Shown here piece after piece: positions 1 to 10,918 of a stretch of 64,000 nucleotides of DNA. The position numbers were made by a program, and so were the translations under genes. Positions within the stretch are counted from its first letter, which is position 1, and the number at the start of each line of letters is the position of its first letter. The stretch is from Pseudisothecium myosuroides. Its lineage: Eukaryota > Streptophyta > Bryopsida > Hypnales > Lembophyllaceae. The stretch spans positions 27,218,001 to 27,282,000 of the forward strand of contig OX637293.1 of NCBI GenBank assembly GCA_951799445.1, in the 5' to 3' direction. The notes beneath the pieces were generated by a model. That model had not been told where the DNA came from. It saw only the letters and a list, made by a program, of their open reading frames with translations, and made no database searches.

Positions 1-300
1 CTCCCACTGTTCACTTGCGTCGCATCCATTATAGAACCATGACATGTAATAAGTATTCTGGTTGTACACGTCCTCAATTGTGTTCGGCCAAAAATTCTTG
101 CTGACTACCATACCTTGATCGCACTGCTGCATGTGCTCTGTATAACAAAGAACTAGATGCTCAAGATAAGCTAAACGGTCCTCTTCATATTGATGAAAAG
201 GATTTTGTTCAGAGTCTCCTACTAGAACGACGCTAGAGTCTCCGATAGATTCGACGTTGGAAGTGTCACCCCCTTCCATGATCGCGTCAGTCGAAGACAT
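1..300 (-). CDS. Partial unknown acidic protein, N-terminal 100 residues
   Basis: An open frame runs on the minus strand from an ATG at 300 to the window edge, 100 codons without a stop, so the gene continues to the left. The protein starts MSSTDAIMEGGDTSN, is rich in Asp, Glu and Ser, then becomes aromatic (FHQYEEDRLAYLEHLVLCY, later NQNTYYMSWFYNGCD). I recognise no family. It lies divergent to the RING-type gene at 1147, with a two-orientation repeat cluster between them, so the two may share a bidirectional control region or belong to one transposon. The open frame is seen; that it is a gene is inferred from codon-like composition and context. Confidence 0.45.
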   Translation of the reverse strand, partial: MSSTDAIMEGGDTSNVESIGDSSVVLVGDSEQNPFHQYEEDRLAYLEHLVLCYTEHMQQCDQGMVVSKNFWPNTIEDVYNQNTYYMSWFYNGCDASEQWE

Positions 301-462
301 TATAGTGCGTGTACCTGGTGAATACAATTACAGAATGGTAGTCGTTACGTCACAAACAGGGTTGTCTTCCCCGACACCGCGACATCGCGACAACTCGACG
401 TCACGCGACATCCAGTAGAGCTCCCACGACGTCTAGTAGAGTCAACTTTACCTTTGACTTTC

Positions 463-487
463 CAAAAAGGTAAATACCCTTTTACCT
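463..487. repeat. Hairpin terminus-like sequence at the edge of the repeat cluster
   Basis: The stretch holds GGTAAATACCCTTTTACC, an inverted GGTAAA/TTTACC pair. A similar hairpin (GGTAAATTTTTTTACC) lies at the far side of the hAT element near 39,550, also next to a GACC..GGTCGCC cluster. This suggests it is the outer end of a related transposon whose body extends rightward. I found no matching target duplication. Confidence 0.35.
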
Positions 488-489
488 AT

Positions 490-960
490 GCCACCTGGAT
501 GCCATGTGGCGCTCGCGTGGCAGAATTTGGGGCGCATGCGTGTGTGGCGACTTTGGGTACAGCGCAACCTCGGATGTGGGCGACCTTGGATACATGCGAC
601 TTCGGATAAGGGGACCGCGGGTGGGCGACTGCGGATATGGCGATCGCGGATTAGGCAACCGCGGGTGGGAGCTTGCAGGTGGTCGACCACGGGTAGGGGC
701 GACCTCGCCTGGAGCGACCGCGGGTGGGCAGGGTTGACCCGAAGTCGCCCATTGGAATCCGTAGTCGCCTCCAATGGACCCGAGGTCGCCATATGAGGGA
801 CCCGCATTCGCCTACTGGGTACCCAAGGTTGCCTAAATGCACCCGAAGTCGCCTACTGGGACCCGAGGTCGCCCAGGCGGACACGGAGTCGCCCAGAATC
901 TGTACCCAAAGTCGCCGTATGCGCGGTCGCTGGAATCGCACGCGCCTGTCCAAACCTAAT
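490..960. repeat. Cluster of GGCGACCTCGGGT / ACCCGAGGTCGCC degenerate repeats, both orientations
   Basis: Roughly 25 degenerate copies of a 13-14 bp unit lie here. From about 500 to 720 the unit reads GGCGACCTCGGGT; from about 730 to 950 it reads ACCCGAGGTCGCC, so the block is head-to-head. The core GACC-CGA-GGTC is itself nearly palindromic. The same unit forms clusters at 34,440-34,942 and 39,070-39,480 around the hAT gene. Long open frames on both strands here are by-products of the GC-rich repeats. It probably acts as a subterminal or promoter-proximal protein-binding array of one transposon family. That role is inferred. Confidence 0.7.
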
Positions 961-980
961 TCACCCGTGCTCGCCCCGCC

Positions 981-986
981 TATAAG
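981..986 (+). promoter_or_regulatory. Candidate TATA box of the RING-type gene
   Basis: TATAAG lies about 20 bp after the repeat cluster and 166 bp before the ATG at 1147. The hAT gene shows the same order: cluster end, TATAAAG at 34,959, then ATG at 35,189. Confidence 0.4.
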
Positions 987-1146
987 TTCACTCGCCCATG
1001 CCATTTCTCCCACCTTCATTCTCCTTTGAGGCTTTCGGTCTTGTATCCGTAATTGGGTGCATGCATTACCCTCTCGTTGAATATTTATTTCTTCTTGGAT
1101 TCATCCAACCCTTTGTTACCGCGAGTTCTCAACACTGACAATTCCA

Positions 1147-3639
1147 ATGGCCACCGGGGGAAGTAGCGACGCATCACTACCTATCCTGCACACTGCAGTT
1201 GTCACTCCTGGTGTAGCCAGGAAGGCTCTTTTAGATGAGGGGTGGAAGCGCAGGGGTACTGTTCATCGCAAGCGATGGCACGTGTTGAACAGCCCAGACC
1301 ACCTCGCTTTTAAAGGCTGGGAAGAGGAGACCGAGCCTTGGACAATGCAAACCTGCGAAGATTACATTGAATGGTGCCACATCGGGAAGTTGTTTCCGGC
1401 ATGGCGCCATCATTACAACCGGCACACCAATAAGGCAAACCTGAAGTATTGTGAAAGTCCAACTTTTGTTCAAAGGTGCGTGGAAGTGTGGCAGGTCCTC
1501 TACAAAACCCCTTTTGTAGAGAGGAATGAGGTTACTCTATGCATTGCCAGAGGAGCATATGCTGAGGTGGCATTGAAAAACGAGGTTGACTGGAGCATGA
1601 TAAAAGAAAGTCCGTACGTCAAACGGCCAGAAATTGGATTAATCCCAAGAGGGATTCTAAGATTTCCAGAGGGCGGACTTGGACCTATTCAAAGTGATCC
1701 TCGAAATAAAGAGACTCTTGAAGTTCCCACTGACGAATTGGAGGAGGATGAAGATTCCGATGGCACACGAGTCCCAAGGACAACACGAGTCAGGGAGCAG
1801 CTCGTCGCCCCCGTGGAAATTCAGGTTCAAAATGTTGAGGCACCTTCATCATCACGAGGACGGAGAATAAAACATCCTCCAAAGGTGCGGCGTTCCACAA
1901 ATCGAGTCAGATTTGCACTAGCCTCAGCGACGGTTTCAAGCCCACCGTTGGTAGAAGAGGATGATGTCAATGTCTTCGACTTTGGACCAAATGAGGACTT
2001 ATCCGTGGACGGAGGTGTTCGTACTACCATTTCCCAGCCTCGAGCGACTCCAGCTGACAACATTGTGGCCTTGTGTAAGGCCCTCGATATCTTGAAGACC
2101 AAAGATTCCACGATTGCCTCACTTTAGTCGGATGTCAGGAAATTGCAATCACTTTGCGATCACAAAAGCGCTATCATATCTCAGCAATCTAAAGAACTAC
2201 AACGCCTTCGGGAGAAAGAGCGAGAAACATTGACTTTGTCCGACATGGACGACCTCTTCATTGAGCATGATCCACATCATCTGGACAAGGTTGTAGGGGA
2301 CCTCACCAACGATGTCCATGGACAGACTCCTCCTGCCAAGCGTAGCAAGCGTTCTTCACTTCTTCCAATTGCGCTTCTTCCTACCATCACGGAAGACACT
2401 ACCGCTGACACGAATGATCTCCGTGGGACCCAAGATTCACTTTCGTTTCCTGTTGTTCCACGCCCCGTACAGTCGGTGAAGAAATTAGGACTTGAAGAGG
2501 AAAACCGTACTCTTCGAGCGCAGTTGGGAGAGTTGGCGGCCACATACTACCATTGGAAGGTCGCTTGCATTCTCTCCGTGGACAGATCACAACAAATTGC
2601 CCAAGAGTTGGATAAAGTTTCGAAGAACTTCATTGCAAGCACTCCTAAACGGGAGAATGGACTCACATCTTGGGCATTGCTTGATACCCTTTTTCCCAGT
2701 GACATGCCCATGTTGGAGTTGCCTGGGAAGACTGTCATAGATTGGACACAAAATGGGTGGGACCACATGAACCACAAGTCTTCCCACCTTGACAAAGAGC
2801 AACAGAAGTTATTGTGGCCGAAGCCTGCACATTTCGTCTTGGACCACACCAAATGCCCCATATGTCTAGACCCATTTGGCCCGGAAGGAGGTTGGGCACT
2901 TGGATCCTGCGCACATGTATACCATCCTCAATGTCTCATCACGCAATGCTTGATTAGGCGACATTGTGTCATATGTTCAGCGCCATTCCATGAACGATTG
3001 TATGCCATGTTCAACTTGATGACTTACATGCCACCGTCTTGGGAACACAGCGGCGACACAATGGATGAAACGAGATTTTGGGGCCAAGACTTGCTTTGGA
3101 GTTGGCGACAAGGCTTTCATGATAAAGAACCGAGAGATGTTAGCTCGCAATTGAACTGGGAAACAGACCCAGCTAAAATTGCGGCCGCTGCACCCAGGCT
3201 AATGGGAAAGGGAGCACAACATGAAGGGAAGAGGGCGTTCTTCTTCCAATGCCTTGGTGGATATTTCGATAAGAGCTCCGCAACCTTCAAGTGGGGTCTC
3301 CATCCGGAGAAGCATCGTTGGAATTTTCAAGGCGAAAGGATGGCCAATTGTGATGAAAATGCCTCCATTCAAGAGTTGAATGATATGCAATACATGGACT
3401 CCACGTACGGGCCTTATTACCAAAGTCAAGCATTGGACTATCTATTGGAAAAACACTCTCCACAGACCCAGAAAACCCTCCAAGCTCTGAAGGATTCCAA
3501 TGTCTTAGAATCCATTTTGAACGCGGATGGACCAGCTTCTCACACTTGTGCAAAGCGCAAGCTGGGGGTTGGAGAGTCATCCAATTCTGAACGTGGCAAA
3601 GGAAGCGGTTCTCAGAACGACCCAAATGTTATCAGTTAG
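1147..3639 (+). CDS. RING-type zinc finger and coiled-coil protein of unknown role, one in-frame TAG
   Basis: One frame of 831 codons runs from the ATG at 1147 to TAG at 3637, broken only by TAG at 2125-2127. The break sits in a coiled coil (IASL-stop-SDVRKLQSL), where a Gln would fit. The N-terminal ~150 residues hold a Trp-rich block (WKRRG, RKRWHVL, CEDYIEWCHIGKLFPAW). An acidic and basic linker follows, then a second coiled coil. Near residue 570 is a RING-H2-like finger: CPICLD, GSCAHVYHPQC, then HCVIC. The C-terminal third is unknown. RING proteins usually bind E2 enzymes; here the finger may belong to a transposon accessory protein. It follows a repeat cluster of the kind that flanks the hAT gene at 35 kb. 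Whether the TAG kills the gene is undecided. Confidence 0.6.
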
Positions 3640-4149
3640 ACATTTGTTGCAATCATTTACTTGAACATTACTTCTCGTTATTAGATGTAATGTAAGGCTT
3701 ATACATATGGACTCATAGTATATCCATAGTCGCCTAGCTGAGTAATATGTGTTGTTTTTTATTTGTTGCGTCAATTCCAGTTCTACGGCTTTATATTTTT
3801 CTCATGCATAGCAATTATATATTGCTTGGATTTTTTAATATATACTATCCTCGCAATATTGTGAGTCAATTTTCTGCGTGAGGAATAAATGTTTGTTCTC
3901 ATTTTGGGTTTTATTACTCTACTATTATATTGAAAGAAATATCCCCCAAAAATGTCTCCTCCTCTCACTTTGAAGTTGAATTTTTTTTAAAAGGTCTTAC
4001 ATCATGTTAACTAACAATAAGGGTTTTTTTCCATTTCAGATTGTTATAAAAAATATACTCAACTATGATGAACTTCTAACGCAAATATATTTGTTAGTAG
4101 GCTATAAAAAGATATTGAACCCACCAAAAATGCAGCCGCTCAAGGGAAA
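3640..4149. other. AT-rich downstream region, no gene seen
   Basis: This stretch follows the RING-type gene. It is AT-rich with long A and T runs, and only short chance frames occur in it. Confidence 0.5.
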
Positions 4150-4926
4150 GAAATTGGTGCTCTTCTTCTTATAAAAGAAAGATCCTACAAGGCTACAATA
4201 TCTTAAATGAAAAAAAAAGGTTAGGTTCCCTAAACAAAAATTACTAATATAATATAGGAAAAAAATGGCTACACGGAACTTATTAAAATCATCCTCGTTT
4301 CCTTACTTACCCCAAAAAAATGGAATTTACTCGGTTTCAAGGTATCCCAGAATTTGGAATATGAATATAAAAGAATAGTGGTGCAATTATTTTTACGAGG
4401 GAAAGTTTTAAAAACTTCTTAAATAGATTAAAAAATATTTATTATTTGCTTCAAAATATATTCAGATATACTAATAAATAAAATCGATGCCCTTTATTTT
4501 ATCCAAATAATTTTCATTTATAAACCACCAAAGCATAGAGTTCTACAAGTAGAAATCAAGAATTAAAAATACAATGAAAGGAAAATATTGGACCTCTTCT
4601 TCTTTTATGCAAGTTTTTATTTAAATAAACATATACAAATTTGGATTCTTATTTTAAAAAGCTTAAGATGTAAAGAAGAAATATAATAATTGCTCTTCAT
4701 CCTTTGGAAAAAAGGTTCATCCGTAACTTACCAAAGAATGGAGGCTTTCCCATAATGGAAAACATAAAATTGGAAGAATATCAATGCGATTATTCTTCTC
4801 ATTTATAAACCTAAGTTCTCACAATTTCTGGAAAAAATTTCAAATAATATATTATTTGCTTCAAAATGTATCCATGTATACTAATAAACAAAATGGGTTT
4901 TCTGTTCTTTATCCTAATAATTTTAA

Positions 4927-6810
4927 CCCCTCAAGGCCGAAGACCTTTTTTCTGCCAAAAAACACTTAAAATTGTCATTTCTATAGCAAGGATTCCAAAA
5001 ATTTGAAAAAAAAAAATTTGGAAATTGAACGGTAGGATCTTACCCCTAACTAGTATGAGAATGTGAGGAAAAAATTTCAGAATTCTGGACCGCACAGATT
5101 GCAAGATATCTTCGTTTAAATTGGAAAAAACGAGTATTTCAGCACATTGCGAGACTAGATTTTTAGACTTTAAACATTTTTAACTTAAAATTTTTGGACT
5201 ACAAAGTTCTGAGCTTTAAATCATTATAGTGGCAAATTGAATTGAGACTTGAGAGTCTAGGGAAAAAAAGAATATTCAAAAAAATTTAATTATCATTCTT
5301 AAAAAAATTATTAAGTAGAAGTCGACACGAGATATAAGGAAAATCTAAAATATTTATATATATTAGATGGAATTAAAATACAGTAATCCCACTGGTGACA
5401 TTGTTCTAGCAAGTAAACTAAACCATGAGAATTTATTTTTTGTGAAAAATTGCAAAAATAGCATTCAAAAATGAATCCTACAAGTTATTTTCTTCAAGAA
5501 GATGCTCTAACTGCCCAAAAAACAATAATGTCCCTATTAACTTTCTCATAACAAATCCAAATAAAATGAACCAAAGCTTTCCAGATAGACAAAAATATTA
5601 TCTATGAAAAGAAAAATACAAAAAAACAAAATCCAATTCCTGCCAAATGTTTTTTCCTGCCCAAACTGCCCAGTTACGACAAAAAGTAACATATTTTGCT
5701 AGAACTTTTCACTCCTATTTCCAAATGTGCTTAAATTTAGTGCATCTGAAAGATATTTTTATTGCGCCCACCTTCTATTAAAATTTCAGCTTAACCCCTA
5801 AAGGCCCAAGGCTTTTTTTCTGCCAAAAAAACATCAAAACTGCCATTTCTATAGCAAGGAGTAAAAAAAATGAAAAATGTATTTTTTTCACATCTAACCG
5901 TAAGATCTTATACCTGATTAGTATGAGAATGTGTGGGAAAAATTTCAGAATTTTTGAACGCTCAGATTGCAAGATATCTACATTTAAAGTGGAAAAAACA
6001 AGTATTTCAGCACATTGCGGGACTAGATTTTTTGACTTTAAACATTTTTCACTTAAAAATTTTGCACTACAGAGTTTTGTGCTTCAAATCTTTATAGTAG
6101 AGAATTGAGTTGAGAGTCTAGGGAAAAAAAAATATTCAAAAAAACTTAATTATCATTCCTAAAAATTTTATTAAGTAGAAGTAGGTACGAGATAGAAGGA
6201 AAATCTAAAACATTAATATATTTTAGATGGAATTAAAATTCACTAATCCCAATGGTGAGATTGTTCTAGCAAGTAAACTAAACCATGAGTTTTTTTTTGT
6301 TTTTTTTTAATTGCAAAAATAGCATTTAGAAACGAATCCTACAAGTTATTTTTTTCAAGAAGATGGTCTAACTGCCCAAAAAACAAGAATATCCATAACT
6401 TTTTCATAACAAATCCAAATGAAATGAATCAAAGCTTTCCAAATAGACAAAAATATAATCTACAAGAAAAAAAATATTAAAAAAAAAAAAATCAAAATTT
6501 TGCCAAATTTTGCTTGCTGCCCGGACTGCCCAGTTACAAAAAAAAATAACATATTTGGCCATAACTTTTGATTCCTATTTCCAAATGTCCTGAAATTTAG
6601 TGCAAATGAAAGATATTCCTTGCGTCCACCTTCTATTAAAACTTCAGCTTAAAATATGGAAATCTCTAGTCACACGGACCTGCCCAAAATTTCTATACGG
6701 CCAAAAAATGCATGCCGGTCCTTTAGGGGTTAAAATATAGAATTCTCTAGTGACACGTACTTGCCCAAAATTCCTCTACAACCAAAAATCACATGCTGGT
6801 CCTCTAGGGG
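4927..6810. mobile_element. piggyBac-like non-autonomous element (outer copy, interrupted)
   Basis: The left end is CCCCTCAAGGCCGAAG after TTAA (4923-4926); the right end is CTGGTCCTCTAGGGG before TTAA (6811-6814). Without the inner insertion it is about 945 bp. TTAA target duplication and a terminus starting CCC are hallmarks of the piggyBac superfamily. It encodes nothing credible, so it would be a MITE-type derivative. It interrupts the ~409-bp tandem array. Neighbouring array copies read AATTTTCATT at the matching place, giving an approximate empty site. Confidence 0.8.
5795..6729. mobile_element. piggyBac-like non-autonomous element (inner copy, 935 bp)
   Basis: Termini are CCCCTAAAGGCCCAAGG and, inverted, CCCCTAAAGGACCGGC, flanked by TTAA at 5791-5794 and 6730-6733. 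It sits inside the outer copy. The outer sequence reads TTCAGC-TTAA before it and AATATAGAATTCTCTAG after it. The inner copy keeps the same spot uninterrupted (TTCAGCTTAAAATATGGA, near 6644), so filled and empty versions of one site are both in the window. Confidence 0.85.
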
Positions 6811-7540
6811 TTAATTCATAAATCACCCAAGCATTGAGTTCTATGAGTAGAAATCAAGAATTCAAAATACAATGAAGGAAAAAAATCATACCTCTTTTTT
6901 TTCTAAGCAAGAGTTTTGGGAAATAAATAGATACAAATTCTTGTTTTTATTTTAAAAAATTTAAGATGTAGAGAAGAAATATAAAAGTGCTCTTCTTCCT
7001 TTAAAAAATAGGTTCATTTGTAATTTACCAAAAAAAGGAGGGTTTCCCATTATGAAAAACATAAAAATGGAAGAGTAGCAATACGATTACTCTTCTCCTT
7101 GTAAACCTGAGTTCTCATAATTTCTAGAAAAAATTGGAAATAATATATTATTTGCTTCAAAATATATACACATATACTCATAAACAAAATGAGTGCTCTT
7201 TTTTTCATCCAAATTATTTTCATTCATAAATTACCAAAGCTTAGAGTTCTGCAAGTAGAAATGAAGAATTCAAAATATTTCGGACTTCTTCTTCTTCTAA
7301 GCAAGATTTTTGATAAATAAATAGGTACAAATTCCTTTTCTTGTTTAAAAAAATTTAAGATATAAAGAAGAAATACAATAAGGGCTCTTCTTCCTAGAGA
7401 AAAAAGGTTCATTCGTAACTTACCAAAGAGGCAAAGACTGGAAGCTTTCCCATAATGGAAAACATAAAAATGGAAGAATATCAATGTGATTATTCTTTTC
7501 ATTTTAAAACCTAAGTTCTCACAATTCCATGAAAAAAATT

Positions 7541-8138
7541 GGAAATGAAATATTTCTCAAAAATACCAAGAAAATGGATTAATTATCATGATTTCTTAAA
7601 TATGGTATTCTTTTCACTGGAACAATGTAGTCCCATAACTTACCAAAATGAAGAGGGTTCTTATTTTGGAAAAAGAACCAAAATATTGGTAAGAAAATGG
7701 ATTGGTATTGTTGCTCCTGTATCGAAAATACATCACTGTAATTGTAAAAGAAAATAGATGTTATTTTAGGAAATAAGCAGGCCTCCAACAACAACTACAT
7801 ATAAAACGTGTATTATTCTATACAAATAAAAATTGAACTGTAATTATAAAATTATCATTCATTTTCTTGTTCCCAACCAAAGAAAGGCTCAACAAGGATT
7901 TAAAAAATAGTCCAAATACACGTGGTAAAAGAATGAGAATTAGGGACTTTGGAAGGAAAAAAAATGGAATTTCTTTTTCTATTCAAAGTCCATTACATCC
8001 AAAAAATGGTGCCCAAAACGTCAAATTCGTACTGAGCTCCTACATGCTTCTAGTATTGATCACAAAATCGCTTTTCTTTGGCTCTGGTCCAATCCTCTCT
8101 TGTTCTACAAGGCTTGCATCCTTAGTATCTTTGTTCCA
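7541..8138. other. AT-rich stretch between tandem array and coiled-coil gene
   Basis: No independent gene is visible. From about 7980 to 8138, the minus-strand frame of the neighbouring gene stays coding-like beyond its TAG and a second TAG until a TGA. Confidence 0.4.
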
Positions 8139-8870
8139 CTACAGCCATTTCCATAGAAAATGAAGTTCGCACTCCAGCAACTGAAACTCCCTATCACTCG
8201 CGTGTACCATCTCCTTGTGGAGCTTCACCAACTTTCGAAGCATTGCTAATTCTTCAGGATTGCTACCATAATCACAAGCCATAATGGAAGGGCATAACTC
8301 CTTCGACTGTTGGACTGCAATATTGAAAAATTCTTTTTCTTTCTTAGCTACTTGGACGCCGATGCTTTTCCTTTGATGTTGCAGCTGCCCACACTTGCGT
8401 TCCAAGAATTGGAGTTGCCTTTGATATACTGCCACATCATCCATCATGTGAGCGCGGCCCTCCTCTCTCTTCTTGAAATAATTATCTTTACTTTTCTTCA
8501 AATCAGCCAAGTACTTGTCATTTTCAGCAATGGCTTTCTTGACCGCCTCAGACTCCGTCCGCAAAGATGACACAAGACCCTTGTCACATTCTGGTGAAGC
8601 TTCATTTTTCTTCAAGTCTTCCCATTCCATTGTGGCTTCAAGCAAAGCTTCTCGTGCACTTGCTATCTTAGCACTCAACATATCTTCATCGTCTAAAGAA
8701 TCGTCCTTGCTCAGACCGCCACCATGCTCTAAGAATATGTGGTCCACGCGCTTGGGCTCCACATCCTCACTGCATTGTTCATGTTTGTAGAACAGTGTTT
8801 TGGGTTCCTCAACCTTCTTCTTCCCCTTCTGGTCAGCCGTCGCCTTCGAGGCTGACTTATAAAAATCCAT
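8139..8870 (-). CDS. Charged coiled-coil protein of unknown function
   Basis: A 243-codon frame starts at the ATG at 8870. The protein opens with a Lys-rich segment (ADQKGKKKVEEPK), has an acidic patch (DDSLDDEDML), then about 140 residues of heptad-like coiled coil (MEWEDLKKNEASPECDKG, AENDKYLADLKKSKDNYF, RQLQFLERKCGQLQHQRK). No enzyme motif is visible. After the TAG the same frame continues with charged sequence (WNKDTKDASLVEQERIG), through one more TAG, before a TGA, so the original protein may have been about 50 residues longer. It resembles the coiled-coil part of the RING-type protein only in general character. It could be a transposon accessory protein or a host gene. Confidence 0.5.
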   Translation of the reverse strand: MDFYKSASKATADQKGKKKVEEPKTLFYKHEQCSEDVEPKRVDHIFLEHGGGLSKDDSLDDEDMLSAKIASAREALLEATMEWEDLKKNEASPECDKGLVSSLRTESEAVKKAIAENDKYLADLKKSKDNYFKKREEGRAHMMDDVAVYQRQLQFLERKCGQLQHQRKSIGVQVAKKEKEFFNIAVQQSKELCPSIMACDYGSNPEELAMLRKLVKLHKEMVHASDREFQLLECELHFLWKWL

Positions 8871-8933
8871 GAGAGCGAGTGTGTAGTCTAACTTTTTGAG
8901 CTTTAGAGCTACTTTTTCGTTTTTTTTGTGAAC

Positions 8934-8947
8934 TTTATATATATATT
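8934..8947 (-). promoter_or_regulatory. Candidate TATA box for the coiled-coil gene
   Basis: A TATATATATATAAAG-like run, read on the minus strand, lies about 65-75 bp upstream of the ATG at 8870. Confidence 0.4.
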
Positions 8948-9121
8948 CTACTCTATTTCTAGTATCTAGTGTAAAAATAGACTTATTTTATCTTCCAAAT
9001 GTGGAAATGATTAAAAAACCTTGAAGTAAGTAGTTAATTGGAAATGCAAAATAAAAGTAAAAGATAAAGAAAACAAGAGATAAAGAAAAAAGAAAAAGAA
9101 AAATAAAGATTTGGGGAGTGG

Positions 9122-9528
9122 TGTTGGAAACGTTGCAGCTGTTGGTCGCTTCCAATCACCCCCCTCCTCTTGCCTTTTATTCTTCTCTCTCTTTCATTCT
9201 TCTCTCTCTCCCCACATAGTGCAGAACCAGTGCAGATCGTAGAGTTTTTTTTTTTAGTGCTGTAATCTTTGTGCGTAGAACTGTATATTTGCAATAAAAG
9301 GTTGAATTTGTGTAAATTGTGCATCTGTGTTGTGTGAAAATTGAGTCTGTGCGTGCTGTGGTGAAATTACTTGGGTTTTAGTGGGATTAAGAACGAATAA
9401 GTCTCTGAATTTTGCACGTTTATACATTGTGACCTTTAAACACATTACGCTAGCCTTATATAGATCATTCCCTGGTGACTGAACTCGGATTTAGTTGAAT
9501 AAGATTAGATTCCGAAAAATATACTACA
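9122..9528 (+). mobile_element. Putative 5' LTR of an LTR retrotransposon
   Basis: The segment begins TGTTGG and ends TACTACA, the usual TG..CA form, 4 bp before the primer-binding site. It contains an AATAAA signal near 9292. The left end is inferred, because no second LTR copy is present in the window for comparison. Confidence 0.5.
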
Positions 9529-9532
9529 TTTT

Positions 9533-9550
9533 TGGCGCCGCTGCCGGGGA
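9533..9550 (+). promoter_or_regulatory. Retrotransposon primer-binding site, tRNA-Asp type
   Basis: TGGCGCCGCTGCCGGGGA matches the complement of the 3' end of plant tRNA-Asp with one mismatch. Many plant Ty3/gypsy elements use this primer. It marks the boundary between the 5' LTR and the internal region. Confidence 0.85.
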
Positions 9551-9752
9551 ATGATCCTTGGTTAGTAGTGTTCAAAGATGTACTATAGTTTTTGAATTCT
9601 TTTCAAATCTTTGGACAAGTTGATATTAAGGAAACAAGAAAACACATGAATTAACAAATTCCTTTTATATAACCAAAAAGGGATTATATGTATTTTTCAT
9701 AAAGTTCTTTAAGGACTCAATTGTGATTGGATTGAAAAGTATTTAGAATCTT

Positions 9753-10307
9753 TTGTTTTACAAGAGTAGAAGATACACTTGGATATTGAAAAATCAAAGT
9801 ATTTTTGATTGGTTTTATATCATGGAACCATATCAAATACTTAGTAGAGAAATAATTGAAGATTTATTAGTAGATATATTTACAGCAGATAATTGTATAC
9901 CATCACAAAACTATATACCTCAAAGAACGCGGCCAAGTAATTCCCAAATCCCTCATCCTAACCCTATTCCTAGAAACACTAGAAATTCTAATTCTAATCA
10001 TCACGTTATAAACAATAGAAGAAGCCTTTGTCACTTTTGTGGTGAAATAGGTCACATTAAGAAGTCTTGTTTTAAGAAACAAGCCTATGATAATACAAAA
10101 AGAACCCCTTTTCAACCCACAAAGAACCTTTTAACATCGATTTCGTTTGATCAAGAATTTTTAGAAACCGCCCAAGGTTTAATTCCATTACGAAACCCTG
10201 AAGTGTCTTTAGAAGAATTAATTAGAATAAGAACAATAGTCAATACCTTAATTTACTATTATAACACACCGGGAAAACTTAGTGGACATTGTGGAAATAC
10301 ATACTAA
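9753..10307 (+). CDS. Gag-like zinc-knuckle protein of LTR retrotransposon
   Basis: The likely start is the ATG at 9822 (MEPYQILSREIIEDLL), giving about 161 residues. An Asn/Pro/Arg-rich stretch leads into one CCHC zinc knuckle, CHFCGEIGHIKKSC (C-x2-C-x4-H-x4-C), followed by a basic tail. Such knuckles bind RNA in Gag nucleocapsid. The frame ends in TAA 203 bp after the knuckle and I see no protease or reverse transcriptase after it. The element is therefore incomplete, non-autonomous or cut by the insertion of element A. Confidence 0.65.
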   Translation: MFYKSRRYTWILKNQSIFDWFYIMEPYQILSREIIEDLLVDIFTADNCIPSQNYIPQRTRPSNSQIPHPNPIPRNTRNSNSNHHVINNRRSLCHFCGEIGHIKKSCFKKQAYDNTKRTPFQPTKNLLTSISFDQEFLETAQGLIPLRNPEVSLEELIRIRTIVNTLIYYYNTPGKLSGHCGNTY

Positions 10308-10338
10308 ATTATGTATAAATTTGTACAAATGAGACAAA

Positions 10339-10833
10339 ATGAGTTGTCTATTTCCATGGGAAAATTTGGAAATAATAGAAGATTACTTTTCAGGACCATG
10401 TCTTTTTATGGCTTTATACCGATTGTATAAAAATGCTTATTTTGGAAAAGGTTACAAATTCTTAAAAGAAGAAGTTTGTACTTTTGAACTAAAAGGTCAA
10501 CTTGAAAAATTACCAATAGATGTAAAACGTATTATCTTTAGTAAAATTTGGAGAGAAGGAAAACCTTATCAAAAATTTTATGCAAAAGGAGAAGATCTCC
10601 TTATTCACCCATCTTTACACTATTTGTTAGGACAACACGGAAAATTAAGAACTTATTCCTGTGTAGAAATTCCTAGTGGATATGCTGGTTGGCATGGTAC
10701 TAGGTTAGATAGAAAATTATATGTTTTTAATTATGGACCAGTAAATCCAAGATTAACACCTTTGATACCTGATTTTGTAAGTAGGGAAGAAAAGCATCCT
10801 ATGAGCATTTCTTTTGGATTGTTATGCCTTTGA
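10339..10833 (+). CDS. Unknown 164-aa ORF of the retrotransposon
   Basis: The frame runs from ATG at 10339 to TGA, in a different phase from the gag-like ORF, 31 bp downstream of it. The product is basic and aromatic (CLFMALYRLYKNAYFGKGYK, HYLLGQHGKLRTYSC, GWHGTRLDRKLYVFNYGP). AT-rich codon use matches the gag-like ORF, so both probably belong to one element. I recognise no domain; a frameshifted part of Gag or a lineage-specific accessory protein is possible. Confidence 0.45.
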   Translation: MSCLFPWENLEIIEDYFSGPCLFMALYRLYKNAYFGKGYKFLKEEVCTFELKGQLEKLPIDVKRIIFSKIWREGKPYQKFYAKGEDLLIHPSLHYLLGQHGKLRTYSCVEIPSGYAGWHGTRLDRKLYVFNYGPVNPRLTPLIPDFVSREEKHPMSISFGLLCL

Positions 10834-10918
10834 AATCAACAGTACATTAAAAATTTAAAATACACTTGAATATACCTTTTAAAATACAAATGTTCAAATT
10901 CGTTAATGAATATATTAA

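Larger units (their letters stand above)
4150..7540. repeat. AT-rich tandem array, period about 409 bp, split by a transposon
   Basis: The landmark GAGTTCTACAAGTAGAAAT and variants recur at 4538, 6836 and 7244. The last two are 408 bp apart. The first two are 2,298 bp apart, which becomes 410 bp once the 1,888-bp nested insertion (4923-6810) is removed. Adjacent landmarks (ATGTAAAGAAGAAATAT, CCATAATGGAAAACATAAA, ATATTATTTGCTTCAAAAT) repeat in the same order. No credible gene lies within. Confidence 0.75.

Noticed and set aside
488..1029. Several overlapping ~100-codon frames on both strands
   Set aside because: All are produced by the GC-rich GACC..GGTCGCC repeats; the same artefact appears at 34,354-34,976 and 38,961-39,555.
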